A DNA stretch of 5,745 bases. Origin: Actinomycetota bacterium (GTDB taxonomy: Bacteria > Actinomycetota > Actinomycetes > Streptosporangiales > Streptosporangiaceae). Each line of letters starts with the position of its first letter. The stretch's first letter is position 1. The stretch spans positions 1-5,745 of the forward strand of contig DPMS01000338.1 in the NCBI GenBank assembly GCA_003541285.1, written 5' to 3'. Below, one piece after another: positions 1-5,025 of this stretch. The notes under the pieces were generated by a model, which saw only the letters and a list, made by a program, of their open reading frames with translations, was not told the origin of the DNA and did no database searches. The position numbers were made by a program, and so were the translations under genes.

Positions 1-47
1 GACCTCTACCGTGTCAAGGTAGCGCTCTCCCACTGAGCTAACCGCCC
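1..47 (-). tRNA. tRNA-Val(GAC), 3' part cut by window edge
   Basis: Read on the minus strand from 47 down, the sequence begins GGGCGGTTAGCTCAGTGGG, a canonical acceptor strand and D arm. It continues into an anticodon stem CTACC/GGTAG closing the loop TTGACAC, giving anticodon GAC (valine). The window ends after the anticodon arm, so the variable loop, T arm and acceptor 3' strand are missing here. Only 3 bp separate it from tRNA-Cys, so both are surely on one transcript. Confidence 0.93.
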
Positions 48-50
48 TCG

Positions 51-122
51 AGGCGGAGGCGGGAATCGAACCCGCGTACAGGGCTTTGCAGGCCCTTGCC
101 TAAGCCACTCGGCCACTCCGCC
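51..122 (-). tRNA. tRNA-Cys(GCA)
   Basis: The minus strand from 122 to 51 folds as a complete cloverleaf. The acceptor GGCGGAG pairs with CTCCGCC, the anticodon stem AGGGC/GCCCT closes the loop CTGCAAA (anticodon GCA, cysteine), and the T arm carries GGTTCGATTCC. The discriminator base is U, as expected for tRNA-Cys. CCA is not encoded (the next bases are CGA). It is the middle gene of a Gly-Cys-Val cluster, an arrangement common in actinomycetes. Confidence 0.96.
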
Positions 123-207
123 GCACCCGGCCCCTGATCGGGAGCCAGTCTGGATGCCCGAGAGCCGTTCTGGCCGTCGGCCGTTGGCACGGCGTCCGGC
201 GCCTCCG

Positions 208-280
208 AGCGGACGACGGGATTCGAACCCGCGACCCTCACCTTGGCAAGGTGATGCGCTACCAGCTGCGCTACGTCCGC
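208..280 (-). tRNA. tRNA-Gly(GCC)
   Basis: The minus strand from 280 to 208 forms a full tRNA. The acceptor GCGGACG pairs with CGTCCGC, the D arm contains GCGCAGCTGGTAGCGC, the anticodon stem TCACC/GGTGA closes the loop TTGCCAA (anticodon GCC, glycine), and the T loop is TTCGAAT. The discriminator is U and CCA is not encoded. It is the first gene of the cluster; an 85-bp spacer without further features separates it from tRNA-Cys. Confidence 0.96.
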
Positions 281-342
281 ATGACCACCGGCCAGCCGGC
301 CGGCAGAACGCCCCGCCAGCCGAGACTGGCTTGCGTTTCAGA

Positions 343-370
343 ACTCTAGCCGATCCTGGCGGGCGATCAA
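343..370 (-). promoter_or_regulatory. Probable housekeeping promoter of the tRNA cluster
   Basis: On the minus strand, TTGATC (365-370) is followed after 16 bp by TAGAGT (343-348). This fits the -35/-10 pattern of the principal actinobacterial sigma factor (TTGAC-N16-18-TAnnnT). Transcription would begin near 336, leaving a leader of about 55 nt before tRNA-Gly. The match is by eye only. Confidence 0.55.
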
Positions 371-405
371 ACTCGCCGGGCGCAGCGCCACGCCAACTCC
401 ACGCC

Positions 406-462
406 CCCATGATCGTGGTGGCTTGCATGCGCCACACGCGTAGAACACACCACGATCATGGG
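406..462. repeat. 15-bp perfect inverted repeat; possible terminator
   Basis: CCCATGATCGTGGTG (406-420) is exactly complementary in reverse to 448-462, separated by a 27-nt loop that contains GCATGC and ACGCGT. It begins 20 bp beyond the stop of the DinB-like gene, so it could terminate that transcript, although no T-run follows on the minus strand. The unusually long loop also allows a repetitive extragenic palindrome or a regulator-binding site. Apart from this repeat and the tRNA promoter, 281-481 holds nothing I recognise. Confidence 0.6.
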
Positions 463-481
463 CGGCGCAAGCCGCCCCAGC

Positions 482-838
482 TCAGCCCAGGGTCCCGACC
501 TGCTCGGCGTAGTAGCGGACCCCGGCGACGTGCTCGGCGATCTCCCGCAGGGTCCACGCACCAGCGCGTGGTTCGTCCCAGGCGGCAGGCCCGGCGGCCG
601 CGTACCGCAGCACGTACCACCGGCCCAGCCGCCGCAGCCGCGAGCACGCCTCGTCGTAGTCGGGCTCGCTGAATCGCGCCCAGTCCGCGTCCAGCGTCAC
701 CCGGCGGCCATGCCACTCGTCCGGCAGCGCCGCCGCTCCTGCCAGCAGGGCCTCCACCTCGAGCAGGTGGTCGAGCAGGTGGCCGGCGATCCGGCGCAGC
801 GCTTTGTGTGGCGTCCATGTGTTCGGGTGGCCGTCCAT
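482..838 (-). CDS. DinB-like four-helix-bundle protein, possibly N-terminally truncated
   Basis: The reading frame encodes 118 residues. The first helical segment (RIAGHLLDHLLEVEALLAG, about residues 16-34) and the C-terminal motif TLREIAEHVAGVRYYAEQVG (about 96-115) resemble DinB-superfamily proteins. These are metal-binding or thiol-transferase-like bundles, mostly of unknown substrate. The opening DGHPNTWTPHKALRRI looks like the interior of longer relatives rather than a natural N-terminus. The ATG at 838 has no clear Shine-Dalgarno, and the in-frame stop TAG lies only about 33 bp upstream. The protein may therefore be a remnant missing one helix, or a genuinely short family member. It lies 191 bp downstream of the sigma gene on the same strand, with terminator-like hairpins between, so independent transcription is likely. 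Family assignment is fair; function is unknown. Confidence 0.6.
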   Translation of the reverse strand: MDGHPNTWTPHKALRRIAGHLLDHLLEVEALLAGAAALPDEWHGRRVTLDADWARFSEPDYDEACSRLRRLGRWYVLRYAAAGPAAWDEPRAGAWTLREIAEHVAGVRYYAEQVGTLG

Positions 839-989
839 GGTGCCAGCGACAGGCCGGCCGTCCCAGGCATGCTAGGTCCGGGCAAAACCCAGACATTCCT
901 CAACGCCTGCCGCCACCAGCTGTCCAGGGTTCCCTCGGTCCTCGCCGGGGCTGGTGAACCCCCCGGCACCGATCGGGGCACTGTCTCAC

Positions 990-1009
990 CTCAGCCCCTC
1001 CCGGCTGAG
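990..1009 (-). terminator. Possible terminator hairpin after the sigma gene
   Basis: CTCAGCC (990-996) and GGCTGAG (1003-1009) form a 7-bp stem with the 6-nt loop CCTCCC, beginning 21 bp past the sigma factor stop codon. A second short stem, CCCCG (961-965) with CGGGG (974-978), follows further downstream. Neither has a T-run, which is common for actinobacterial terminators but leaves the call weak. Confidence 0.35.
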
Positions 1010-1029
1010 CACCACGTTCGGCTGCGTCC

Positions 1030-1848
1030 TCAGCCCGGCTCCCGGACGCCACTGAGCTTGTCCGGGTTGCGCACCACGTCCAGGGCGGTGACCCGGCCGC
1101 CGTCCACCGTGAATGAGATGACCGTCAGCACGCCGTCGGCGTCGCGCAGGACCAGGCCCGGGGCGCCGTTCACGGCCGCGATCCCCAGCCGGCGGGGCGG
1201 GCGGCGGGCGAAGTTGACCAGCGCACGCGCCACGCTCAGCGAACCACGCGCGATGCGGCGGGAGGCGACCTTGCCACCGCCGTCGCCGCGCCATACGACG
1301 CCGGGGTCGAGCAGGGCGACCAGCCGGTCCATGTCGCCGCCCTCGCAGGCCGCCATGAACGCGGCGACCAGTTCCCGCTGCTCGGCGTGAGTGGGCGGGA
1401 ACCGCGGCCGGCCGTCCTCAACATGCTGGCGGGCGCGCGCAGCGAGCTGGCGCACCGCCGCCGGCGACCGGCCGACCACGTCCGCGACCTCGGCGAACGG
1501 CAGGCCGAACACATCGTGCAGCAGGAACGAGGTCCGCTCCGCCGGCGACAGCCGTTCCAGCACGACGAGCAGCGCCATGCTGACCGACTCATCCAGCGTG
1601 ACCCGCTGCGCGGGGTCCTGGGCGGAGGCGTCCCCTACCAGCGGCTCAGGCAGCCAGGGGCCGACATAACGCTCCCGCCGCACCTGGGCCCGGCTCAGCG
1701 CGTCGAGCGCCAGCCGGCTGACGGCGGTGGTCAGCCAGGCTTCCAGGTTGCGGATTTCCGCCGGATCATCGACCCGGTTCAGCCTCAGCCACGCTTCCTG
1801 GACGCAGTCCTCGGCTTCCGTCACCGAGCCGAGGGTCGCGTACGCCAC
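1030..1848 (-). CDS. sigJ: ECF41 (SigJ-type) RNA polymerase sigma factor with fused C-terminal regulatory domain; start uncertain
   Basis: This is an extracytoplasmic-function sigma factor that directs RNA polymerase to alternative promoters. From the GTG at 1848, region 2 spans about residues 5-57 (GSVTEAEDCVQEAWLRL), and region 4 about 88-145 (LERLSPAERTSFLLHDVFGL and a helix-turn-helix EVADVVGRSPAAVRQL). A SnoaL-like domain fills the rest. The three ECF41 hallmarks are all present: WLPEPL (65-70) in the linker, DGGGK (189-193) and NPDKL (261-265). In this family the fused domain replaces an anti-sigma factor and modulates activity. The frame stays open upstream and encodes ATEALTRGFEALRPRLLR before the GTG, clearly the missing start of region 2.1, yet no ATG, GTG or TTG precedes it. 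The listed start is therefore only the first usable codon, and the native start appears lost by fusion with the upstream epimerase gene. The symbol reflects family membership, not proven orthology. Confidence 0.85.
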   Translation of the reverse strand: MAYATLGSVTEAEDCVQEAWLRLNRVDDPAEIRNLEAWLTTAVSRLALDALSRAQVRRERYVGPWLPEPLVGDASAQDPAQRVTLDESVSMALLVVLERLSPAERTSFLLHDVFGLPFAEVADVVGRSPAAVRQLAARARQHVEDGRPRFPPTHAEQRELVAAFMAACEGGDMDRLVALLDPGVVWRGDGGGKVASRRIARGSLSVARALVNFARRPPRRLGIAAVNGAPGLVLRDADGVLTVISFTVDGGRVTALDVVRNPDKLSGVREPG

Positions 1849-2318
1849 CCGCAGCAGCCGTGGCCGCAGCGCCTCGAACCCCCGCGTGAGCGCTTCCGTG
1901 GCCCGGCCGGCCGTCCCGGCGGCCCGGCCGTCCGTCCCGGCGGCACGGGCCCCCGCTCGACGGCGCGTTCCTGGTCGGCCTTGACCTTGTAGTAGCCAAC
2001 CGGCACCTGCTCGCAGCCGACGACGGACACGCCGACGTGGTGACCGACTCCCGCGGTCTGCTCCGCTTCCAGCAGCCGCCGCGACCCCGCCACCAGGGTC
2101 GCCGCCGCCCGCCTCGACGAGTTGTTGCTGGCGTCGACCACCACGTCACAGCCTTTCAGGGCCGGACCCAGGCCATCCCCGGTGGTCAGGTCGATCGGGT
2201 GCTCGGGGGCGCTGCGGCTAAGCACCCGCACCTGGAGTCCGCGCGTGCGCAGTTCGCTGGTGACAAGCCGGCCCAGGGTGCCGGTCCCCCCGACGACAGC
2301 GATTGTCATGGTTTCCAT
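1821..2318 (-). pseudogene. NmrA/epimerase-like NAD(P)-binding protein, C-terminal half lost
   Basis: The first ~125 residues are a clear atypical short-chain dehydrogenase/NmrA-like Rossmann fold. The dinucleotide motif GGTGTLG lies at 10-16, a strand ends in VLSR at 32-35, then CDVVVDASN at 58-66 and GVSVVGCEQVPVGYYKVKADQERAVE at 96-121. The last stretch matches the region where relatives continue into roughly 130 more residues. Here the family sequence stops near residue 126 (about 1943). The frame then runs through a Gly/Pro/Arg-rich 21-bp duplication and antisense-like sequence into the sigma gene, ending at 1821, so the substrate-binding half is absent. Epimerases and oxidoreductases are known genomic partners and targets of ECF41 sigma factors, which fits. 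Start choice: ATG 2318 suits a leaderless transcript from the ECF41 promoter, whereas ATG 2309 gives the typical MTIAVVGGTG beginning and lies 9 bp beyond GGGGAG (2319-2324). Probably non-functional. Confidence 0.75.
1900..1941. repeat. Two 21-bp tandem repeats at the epimerase/sigma junction
   Basis: Bases 1900-1920 and 1921-1941 are identical except at one position (g at 1910, t at 1931), and are almost entirely G and C. Read on the minus strand in the sigma frame they encode two 7-residue units (AGTDGRA, AGTAGRA). In the epimerase frame they encode PPGRTAG and PPGRPAG. They lie between the last recognisable epimerase residue and the first recognisable sigma residue, so they probably mark a deletion or slippage scar. 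Confidence 0.85.
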
Positions 2319-2326
2319 ACTCCCCA

Positions 2327-2353
2327 GACGGCATAGCCGTCAGGTATGTGACA
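2327..2353 (-). promoter_or_regulatory. ECF41-type promoter (TGTCACA-N16-CGTC)
   Basis: On the minus strand, TGTCACA (2347-2353) is followed after exactly 16 bp by CGTC (2327-2330). This is the consensus described for ECF41 sigma factors. It lies 8 bp from the ATG at 2318, so transcription would start at or just before that codon, giving a leaderless or nearly leaderless message. An ECF41 gene is in the same operon, so positive autoregulation is the natural reading. The -10 also forms half of an inverted repeat, GACGGC-ata-GCCGTC (2327-2341), which might bind a second regulator. Confidence 0.75.
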
Positions 2354-2440
2354 TCGCCCCCGCGCGAGGTGGGTAGGGGCGGTGAACCGGGGCCGGGCAG
2401 GGGTGCAGGGTGCCCCGGTCACGGCCGTGTGAGCGGCCAC

Positions 2441-2489
2441 GGCGCGGCACACCCGGGTTACAGTGCCCTTGTCCCGGGCGTGCCGCGCC
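2441..2489. promoter_or_regulatory. 17-bp inverted repeat (one mismatch) upstream of hutH
   Basis: The arm at 2441-2457 (GGCGCGGCACACCCGGG) pairs with 2473-2489, with 16 of 17 positions complementary and a 15-nt loop TTACAGTGCCCTTGT. The structure ends 28 bp before the hutH start and 16 bp before its Shine-Dalgarno. It could be an operator or a leader hairpin controlling hutH. A weak -10-like TACAGT lies in the loop, which would favour an operator flanking the promoter. A further 10-bp palindrome, CACGGCCGTG, lies at 2420-2429. Confidence 0.6.
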
Positions 2490-2505
2490 CGCGGCGGGCA
2501 GCAGC

Positions 2506-2513
2506 AGGGGAGG
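2506..2513 (+). promoter_or_regulatory. Ribosome binding site of hutH
   Basis: AGGGGAGG lies 4 bp before the ATG at 2518 and is the strongest Shine-Dalgarno in the window. It decides the start: the frame is open further upstream to 2410, but that extension crosses the inverted repeat and does not look like HutH protein sequence. Confidence 0.75.
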
Positions 2514-2517
2514 GCAC

Positions 2518-4056
2518 ATGCGGACAGTGGTCGTCAACGGCGACGGCCTCACCGTCGAAGATGTCGTGGACGTCGCCAGCGGTGAGGCGGATGCGGAACT
2601 CGCGCCCAGCGTCCCGGCCACCATGGAGCGCAGCCGCGCCGTGGTGGCCGCGGCGATCGAGGGGGACGCGCCCGTTTACGGCGTTAACACCGGGTTCGGC
2701 GCGCTCGCCGACACCCGGGTGGGGGAGAAGGACCTCGCCCGCCTCCAGGGAGCGATCGTGCGTTCGCATGCGGCCGCCACCGGGGAGCCGCTGGACGACG
2801 CCACCGTCCGCGCCCTGCTCCTTCTCCGCGCCAGAACGCTGGCCGCCGGCTACTCGGGTGTACGCCCGCAACTGCCCGCCCGGCTGATCGAACTGCTCAA
2901 CCTGGGCCTGCTGCCGGTCGTCCCCGGCAAGGGCTCGGTCGGGGCGTCGGGCGACCTGGCGCAGCTCGCGCACCTGGCGCAGCCACTGATCGGCGAGGGG
3001 CGGCTGCGCGGGCCCGGCGACCCGCCGCGGGGCAGGCCGGCCGCCGAGGTGCTGGCCGAGCACGGGATCGCCCCGCTGGAACTGGCGCCCAAGGAAGGGC
3101 TGTCGCTGGTCAACGGCACCGAGCCGATGCAGGCGCTGCTCGCGTTCTCGGTCCGCGACGCCCAGATGCTCGTGGCCGCCGCCGATGTGGCGTGCGCGCT
3201 GTCGGTGGAGGCGCTGCTGGGCACCGACCGGCCCTATGACGAGCGGGTGCAGATGATCCGCCCGCATCCCGGCCAGCTCGCCAGCGCCGCGAACCTGCGG
3301 GCGCTGCTGGCCGGGTCGCCGCTGCTGGCCAGCCACCGGCACAGCCGGCACGCGGTCCAGGACGCCTACTGCCTGCGCTGCGCACCGCAGGTGCACGGCG
3401 CGGTCAGGGACGTGCTGGCCCACGCCCGCCGGGTGATCGACATCGAACTGGGCTCGGTGGTGGACAACCCGGTCGTCGTGCCCGACGGCGAGGTCATGAC
3501 CACCGGCAACTTCCACGGGGAGCCGCTGGCGTTCGCCGCCGACATGCTGGCGATGGCGCTAGCGGAACTGGCCAGCATCAGCGAGCGCCGGCTGGACCGG
3601 ATGCTCGACCCGGCGTTCTCCCGTGGGCTGCCGCCCTTCCTGGCGCCCGACGCGGGCACCAACTCCGGCTTCATGCTGGCCCAGTACACGGCCGCCTCCC
3701 TGGTCAGCGAGAACAAGGTGCTCGCCCACCCGGCCAGCGTGGACACCATCCCGACCTCGGGCAAGCAGGAAGACCACGTTTCCATGGGCTGGACGGCGGT
3801 GCGCAAGCTCCGTGAGGTGGTCGCCAACGTCCGCACCTGCCTGGCGGTGGAGGTGTGCTGCGCCGCGCAGGGCATCGACCTGCGGGCGCAGGTCGCCGCG
3901 CCGAGTGAGGCACTGCGTGCGGTGCACGCCGCGGTCCGTGCCTGGGTGCCGATGATGGATGTGGACCGGGAAGTGGCGGAACAGATCACCAGCATCGACG
4001 GGCTGCTCCCGTCCCTCGTCGAGGTGGCGGGCGCCCGCTGCGGCGGCCTGCGCTGA
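2518..4056 (+). CDS. hutH: Histidine ammonia-lyase
   Basis: HutH removes ammonia from L-histidine to give trans-urocanate, the first step of histidine degradation, in the cytoplasm as a homotetramer. The 512-residue product is full length. It contains YGVNTGFG (54-61, catalytic Tyr54) and GSVGASGDL (139-147), whose Ala143-Ser144-Gly145 cyclise into the MIO electrophile. It also has LVNGT (197-201), QDAYCLR (281-287, catalytic Tyr284 and Arg287), NFHGEP (331-336) and SGKQEDHVSMG (414-424). Ser83-His84 in the selectivity loop and Glu418 indicate histidine rather than phenylalanine or tyrosine as substrate. The MIO motif is of the GASGD kind, unlike the GCSGD form I recall in the main streptomycete HutH, so this could be a second paralogue. 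The gene diverges from the epimerase/sigma locus across a 199-bp gap and converges on the SsgA-family gene. No hutU, hutI or hutG lies nearby, so the rest of the pathway must be elsewhere. Confidence 0.95.
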   Translation: MRTVVVNGDGLTVEDVVDVASGEADAELAPSVPATMERSRAVVAAAIEGDAPVYGVNTGFGALADTRVGEKDLARLQGAIVRSHAAATGEPLDDATVRALLLLRARTLAAGYSGVRPQLPARLIELLNLGLLPVVPGKGSVGASGDLAQLAHLAQPLIGEGRLRGPGDPPRGRPAAEVLAEHGIAPLELAPKEGLSLVNGTEPMQALLAFSVRDAQMLVAAADVACALSVEALLGTDRPYDERVQMIRPHPGQLASAANLRALLAGSPLLASHRHSRHAVQDAYCLRCAPQVHGAVRDVLAHARRVIDIELGSVVDNPVVVPDGEVMTTGNFHGEPLAFAADMLAMALAELASISERRLDRMLDPAFSRGLPPFLAPDAGTNSGFMLAQYTAASLVSENKVLAHPASVDTIPTSGKQEDHVSMGWTAVRKLREVVANVRTCLAVEVCCAAQGIDLRAQVAAPSEALRAVHAAVRAWVPMMDVDREVAEQITSIDGLLPSLVEVAGARCGGLR

Positions 4057-4063
4057 CCGGTCA
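4054..4063. other. 10-bp palindrome made of two convergent stop codons
   Basis: TGACCGGTCA is a perfect palindrome whose ends are the TGA of hutH (4054-4056) and, on the other strand, the TGA of the SsgA-family gene (4061-4063). There is no room for separate terminators between the genes, so their transcripts must overlap at the 3' ends unless termination occurs inside a coding region. Confidence 0.9.
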
Positions 4064-4477
4064 GGCCCAGCGGATCAGCTCCTTCAGTTCACCCTCGATA
4101 TCGATGAAGTCGCACTCGCGGCCGGGCGGGACCACCTCGAACGTTCTGAGCAGGAATCCTGACAGCGCCGCCAGTGGTGCCTCGAAATGCGCCTGGCCGA
4201 ACGGCGAGGACAGGGAGAGGTTGAGCACATCCTGGCCGGGCGCGGCGGGCCAGACCCGGACATCGCCTTCGCCTGCGGGAGTCTGCATCCCCACCGCGAG
4301 CAGATCCCGCGCGAAGATCCACTCGACCGGATCGTCCATGCCGACGTGAAAGGCCACCCGGATCGCGTACGGGTCGTCGCCGCGGTAGTACAGAGTCGCC
4401 GTCAAGGGAACTCCGCCTTGCTCGGGGACGACCAGCCTGAGTCCTAGTTCGGCTGCGACGGTCGCGCTACGGTTCAT
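4061..4477 (-). CDS. SsgA-family sporulation and cell-division regulator (SsgB-like)
   Basis: SsgA-like proteins are small actinomycete-specific proteins that control septum placement and cell-wall remodelling in sporulation. SsgB helps recruit FtsZ to future septa. This 138-residue product has the family length and its conserved blocks: ELGLRLVVP (10-18), DDPYAIRVAFHVG (34-46), the hallmark VEWIFARDLLAVGM (51-64), GDVRVWPA (71-78), LSSPFGQAHFEAPLAAL (89-105) and FLLRTFEVVPPG (108-119). The MN start and full length resemble SsgB, but orthology among paralogues cannot be settled by eye. The GGGAG Shine-Dalgarno is only 1 nt from the ATG at 4477, and AAAGG lies 12 nt away, so translation initiation may be inefficient. 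The gene converges with hutH and faces a long intergenic region upstream with a candidate stress-sigma promoter at 4615-4640. It appears monocistronic. Confidence 0.9.
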   Translation of the reverse strand: MNRSATVAAELGLRLVVPEQGGVPLTATLYYRGDDPYAIRVAFHVGMDDPVEWIFARDLLAVGMQTPAGEGDVRVWPAAPGQDVLNLSLSSPFGQAHFEAPLAALSGFLLRTFEVVPPGRECDFIDIEGELKELIRWA

Positions 4478-4515
4478 TCTCCCGCCAAACCTTTGCGTCG
4501 TGGTTCTGATCCCGG

Positions 4516-4527
4516 AGCCCCGGGGCT
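4516..4527. repeat. 12-bp perfect palindrome upstream of the ssg gene
   Basis: AGCCCCGGGGCT is self-complementary and lies 39 bp upstream of the SsgA-family start codon. It would fall in the 5' leader if transcription starts at the promoter proposed near 4615, or serve as an operator. No known motif is recognised. Confidence 0.5.
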
Positions 4528-4614
4528 TCTGCGTTCCAGCACTGCCGCCTTGGGGGTGTGACGCGACCGGAGACGAATACGTTCGGAGAGAGGATTCCGC
4601 GAATGCGGTCCCTC

Positions 4615-4640
4615 GTAACCTCGGTCACTGGTCAACAAAC
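4615..4640 (-). promoter_or_regulatory. Candidate SigB/SigH-type promoter of the ssg gene
   Basis: On the minus strand, GTTT (4637-4640) is followed after 16 bp by GGTTAC (4615-4620), one mismatch from the GTTT-N14-16-GGGTAY pattern of actinomycete stress sigma factors. In Streptomyces coelicolor ssgB is reported to depend on sigma H, which motivated the search. The leader would be about 130 nt. The motif is short and degenerate, so chance is a real alternative. Confidence 0.35.
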
Positions 4641-4690
4641 CGGCCTTGACCTGGGCAAACGCTGACCGCGCAGGCAGCTATCATGACCCG

Positions 4691-4790
4691 GCCACACCCG
4701 CTGTGACCAGCAGGAACACGGTGTGATGTCGATCTCACAGGGGCTCCAGGGGGAAAGTAACTCGGTGCCTTCTCAGGCACCGAGTTTGCG
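4691..4790 (+). ncRNA. Candidate structured small RNA
   Basis: No gene is convincing in 4478-5256. Within it, 4693-4786 holds a run of short inverted repeats: CACACC (4693-4698) with GGTGTG (4720-4725) enclosing GCTG/CAGC (4700-4703, 4708-4711); TGTGA (4722-4726) with TCACA (4735-4739); and an 11-bp terminal stem (4759-4786). A -10-like TATCAT sits at 4679-4684, without a convincing -35. Together this suggests a roughly 100-nt RNA on the plus strand, but no known RNA family is recognised and conservation is unknown. Confidence 0.25.
4759..4786 (+). terminator. Strong hairpin, probable intrinsic terminator
   Basis: AACTCGGTGCC (4759-4769) and GGCACCGAGTT (4776-4786) form a perfect 11-bp stem with the 6-nt loop TTCTCA. 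On the plus strand the descending arm runs into TTTGCGTT, a modest T-rich tail; the minus strand continues ACTTTCC. No annotated gene ends here in either direction, so it either ends an unrecognised transcript or blocks read-through. Confidence 0.55.
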
Positions 4791-4920
4791 TTCACATAGT
4801 TTGCCAGTCATGCTATGTCCGACGACCGGGAAGCATACCGTCACTGAAGCCGGAATCCCACCATTGACCTGCAACGAATCTGGCGGCGGCGCGACAGAAT
4901 TAGGACATTTCAGGATTTAA

Positions 4921-4945
4921 ATGGGGCCCCGGTCTGGGCCGCCAT
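4921..4945. repeat. 9-bp hairpin with one bulge
   Basis: ATGG (4921-4924) pairs with CCAT (4942-4945), and GGCCC (4925-4929) with GGGCC (4936-4940), leaving G4941 bulged and a loop of 6 nt. It separates a relatively AT-rich stretch (about 4790-4920) from the GC-rich tandem repeat array that follows. Confidence 0.5.
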
Positions 4946-5025
4946 GGCTCACCGGATCCTGGTTCGATGTTAGGTGATAGCCGAGCCCTGCCGGGACGCG
5001 CCGTCGCAGTGCCTGCGCCCCCGGG

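Noticed and set aside
6..437. Open frames on both strands across the tRNA cluster (6-437 minus, 38-241 minus, 154-672 plus)
   Set aside because: They encode peptides such as AEWLRQGPAKPCTRVRFPP and RRDSNPRPSPW, well-known false translations of tRNA genes in sense or antisense.
458..1390. A 310-residue plus-strand open frame
   Set aside because: It lies antisense to the DinB-like and sigma genes, has no domain resemblance, and arises from the GC-rich codon pattern of the opposite strand.
1387..1992. A 201-residue plus-strand open frame
   Set aside because: It is antisense to the sigma factor, whose conserved motifs define the real coding strand; Arg/Gln/Pro-rich composition is typical of a shadow frame.
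2410..2517. N-terminal extension of hutH to 2410
   Set aside because: It crosses the inverted repeat, gives an Arg/Pro/Gly-rich peptide unlike HutH, and the ATG at 2518 has an excellent Shine-Dalgarno and the usual family length.
2458..3516. A 352-residue minus-strand open frame inside hutH
   Set aside because: HutH on the plus strand is conserved along its whole length; the opposite frame has His/Arg/Gln-rich low-complexity content and no recognisable domain.
4722..4739. TGTGA-N8-TCACA as a CRP-like operator
   Set aside because: The spacer is 8 rather than 6 bp and the half sites are short, so chance or RNA structure is as likely.
4759..4786. Resemblance of the GGCACCGAGT stem to a tracrRNA hairpin
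   Set aside because: The match is limited to one short stem; there are no CRISPR repeats, spacers or cas genes in the window.
4723..4920. A 65-residue plus-strand open frame
   Set aside because: It runs through the hairpin cluster, has no strong ribosome binding site or third-position GC bias, and shows no recognisable domain.
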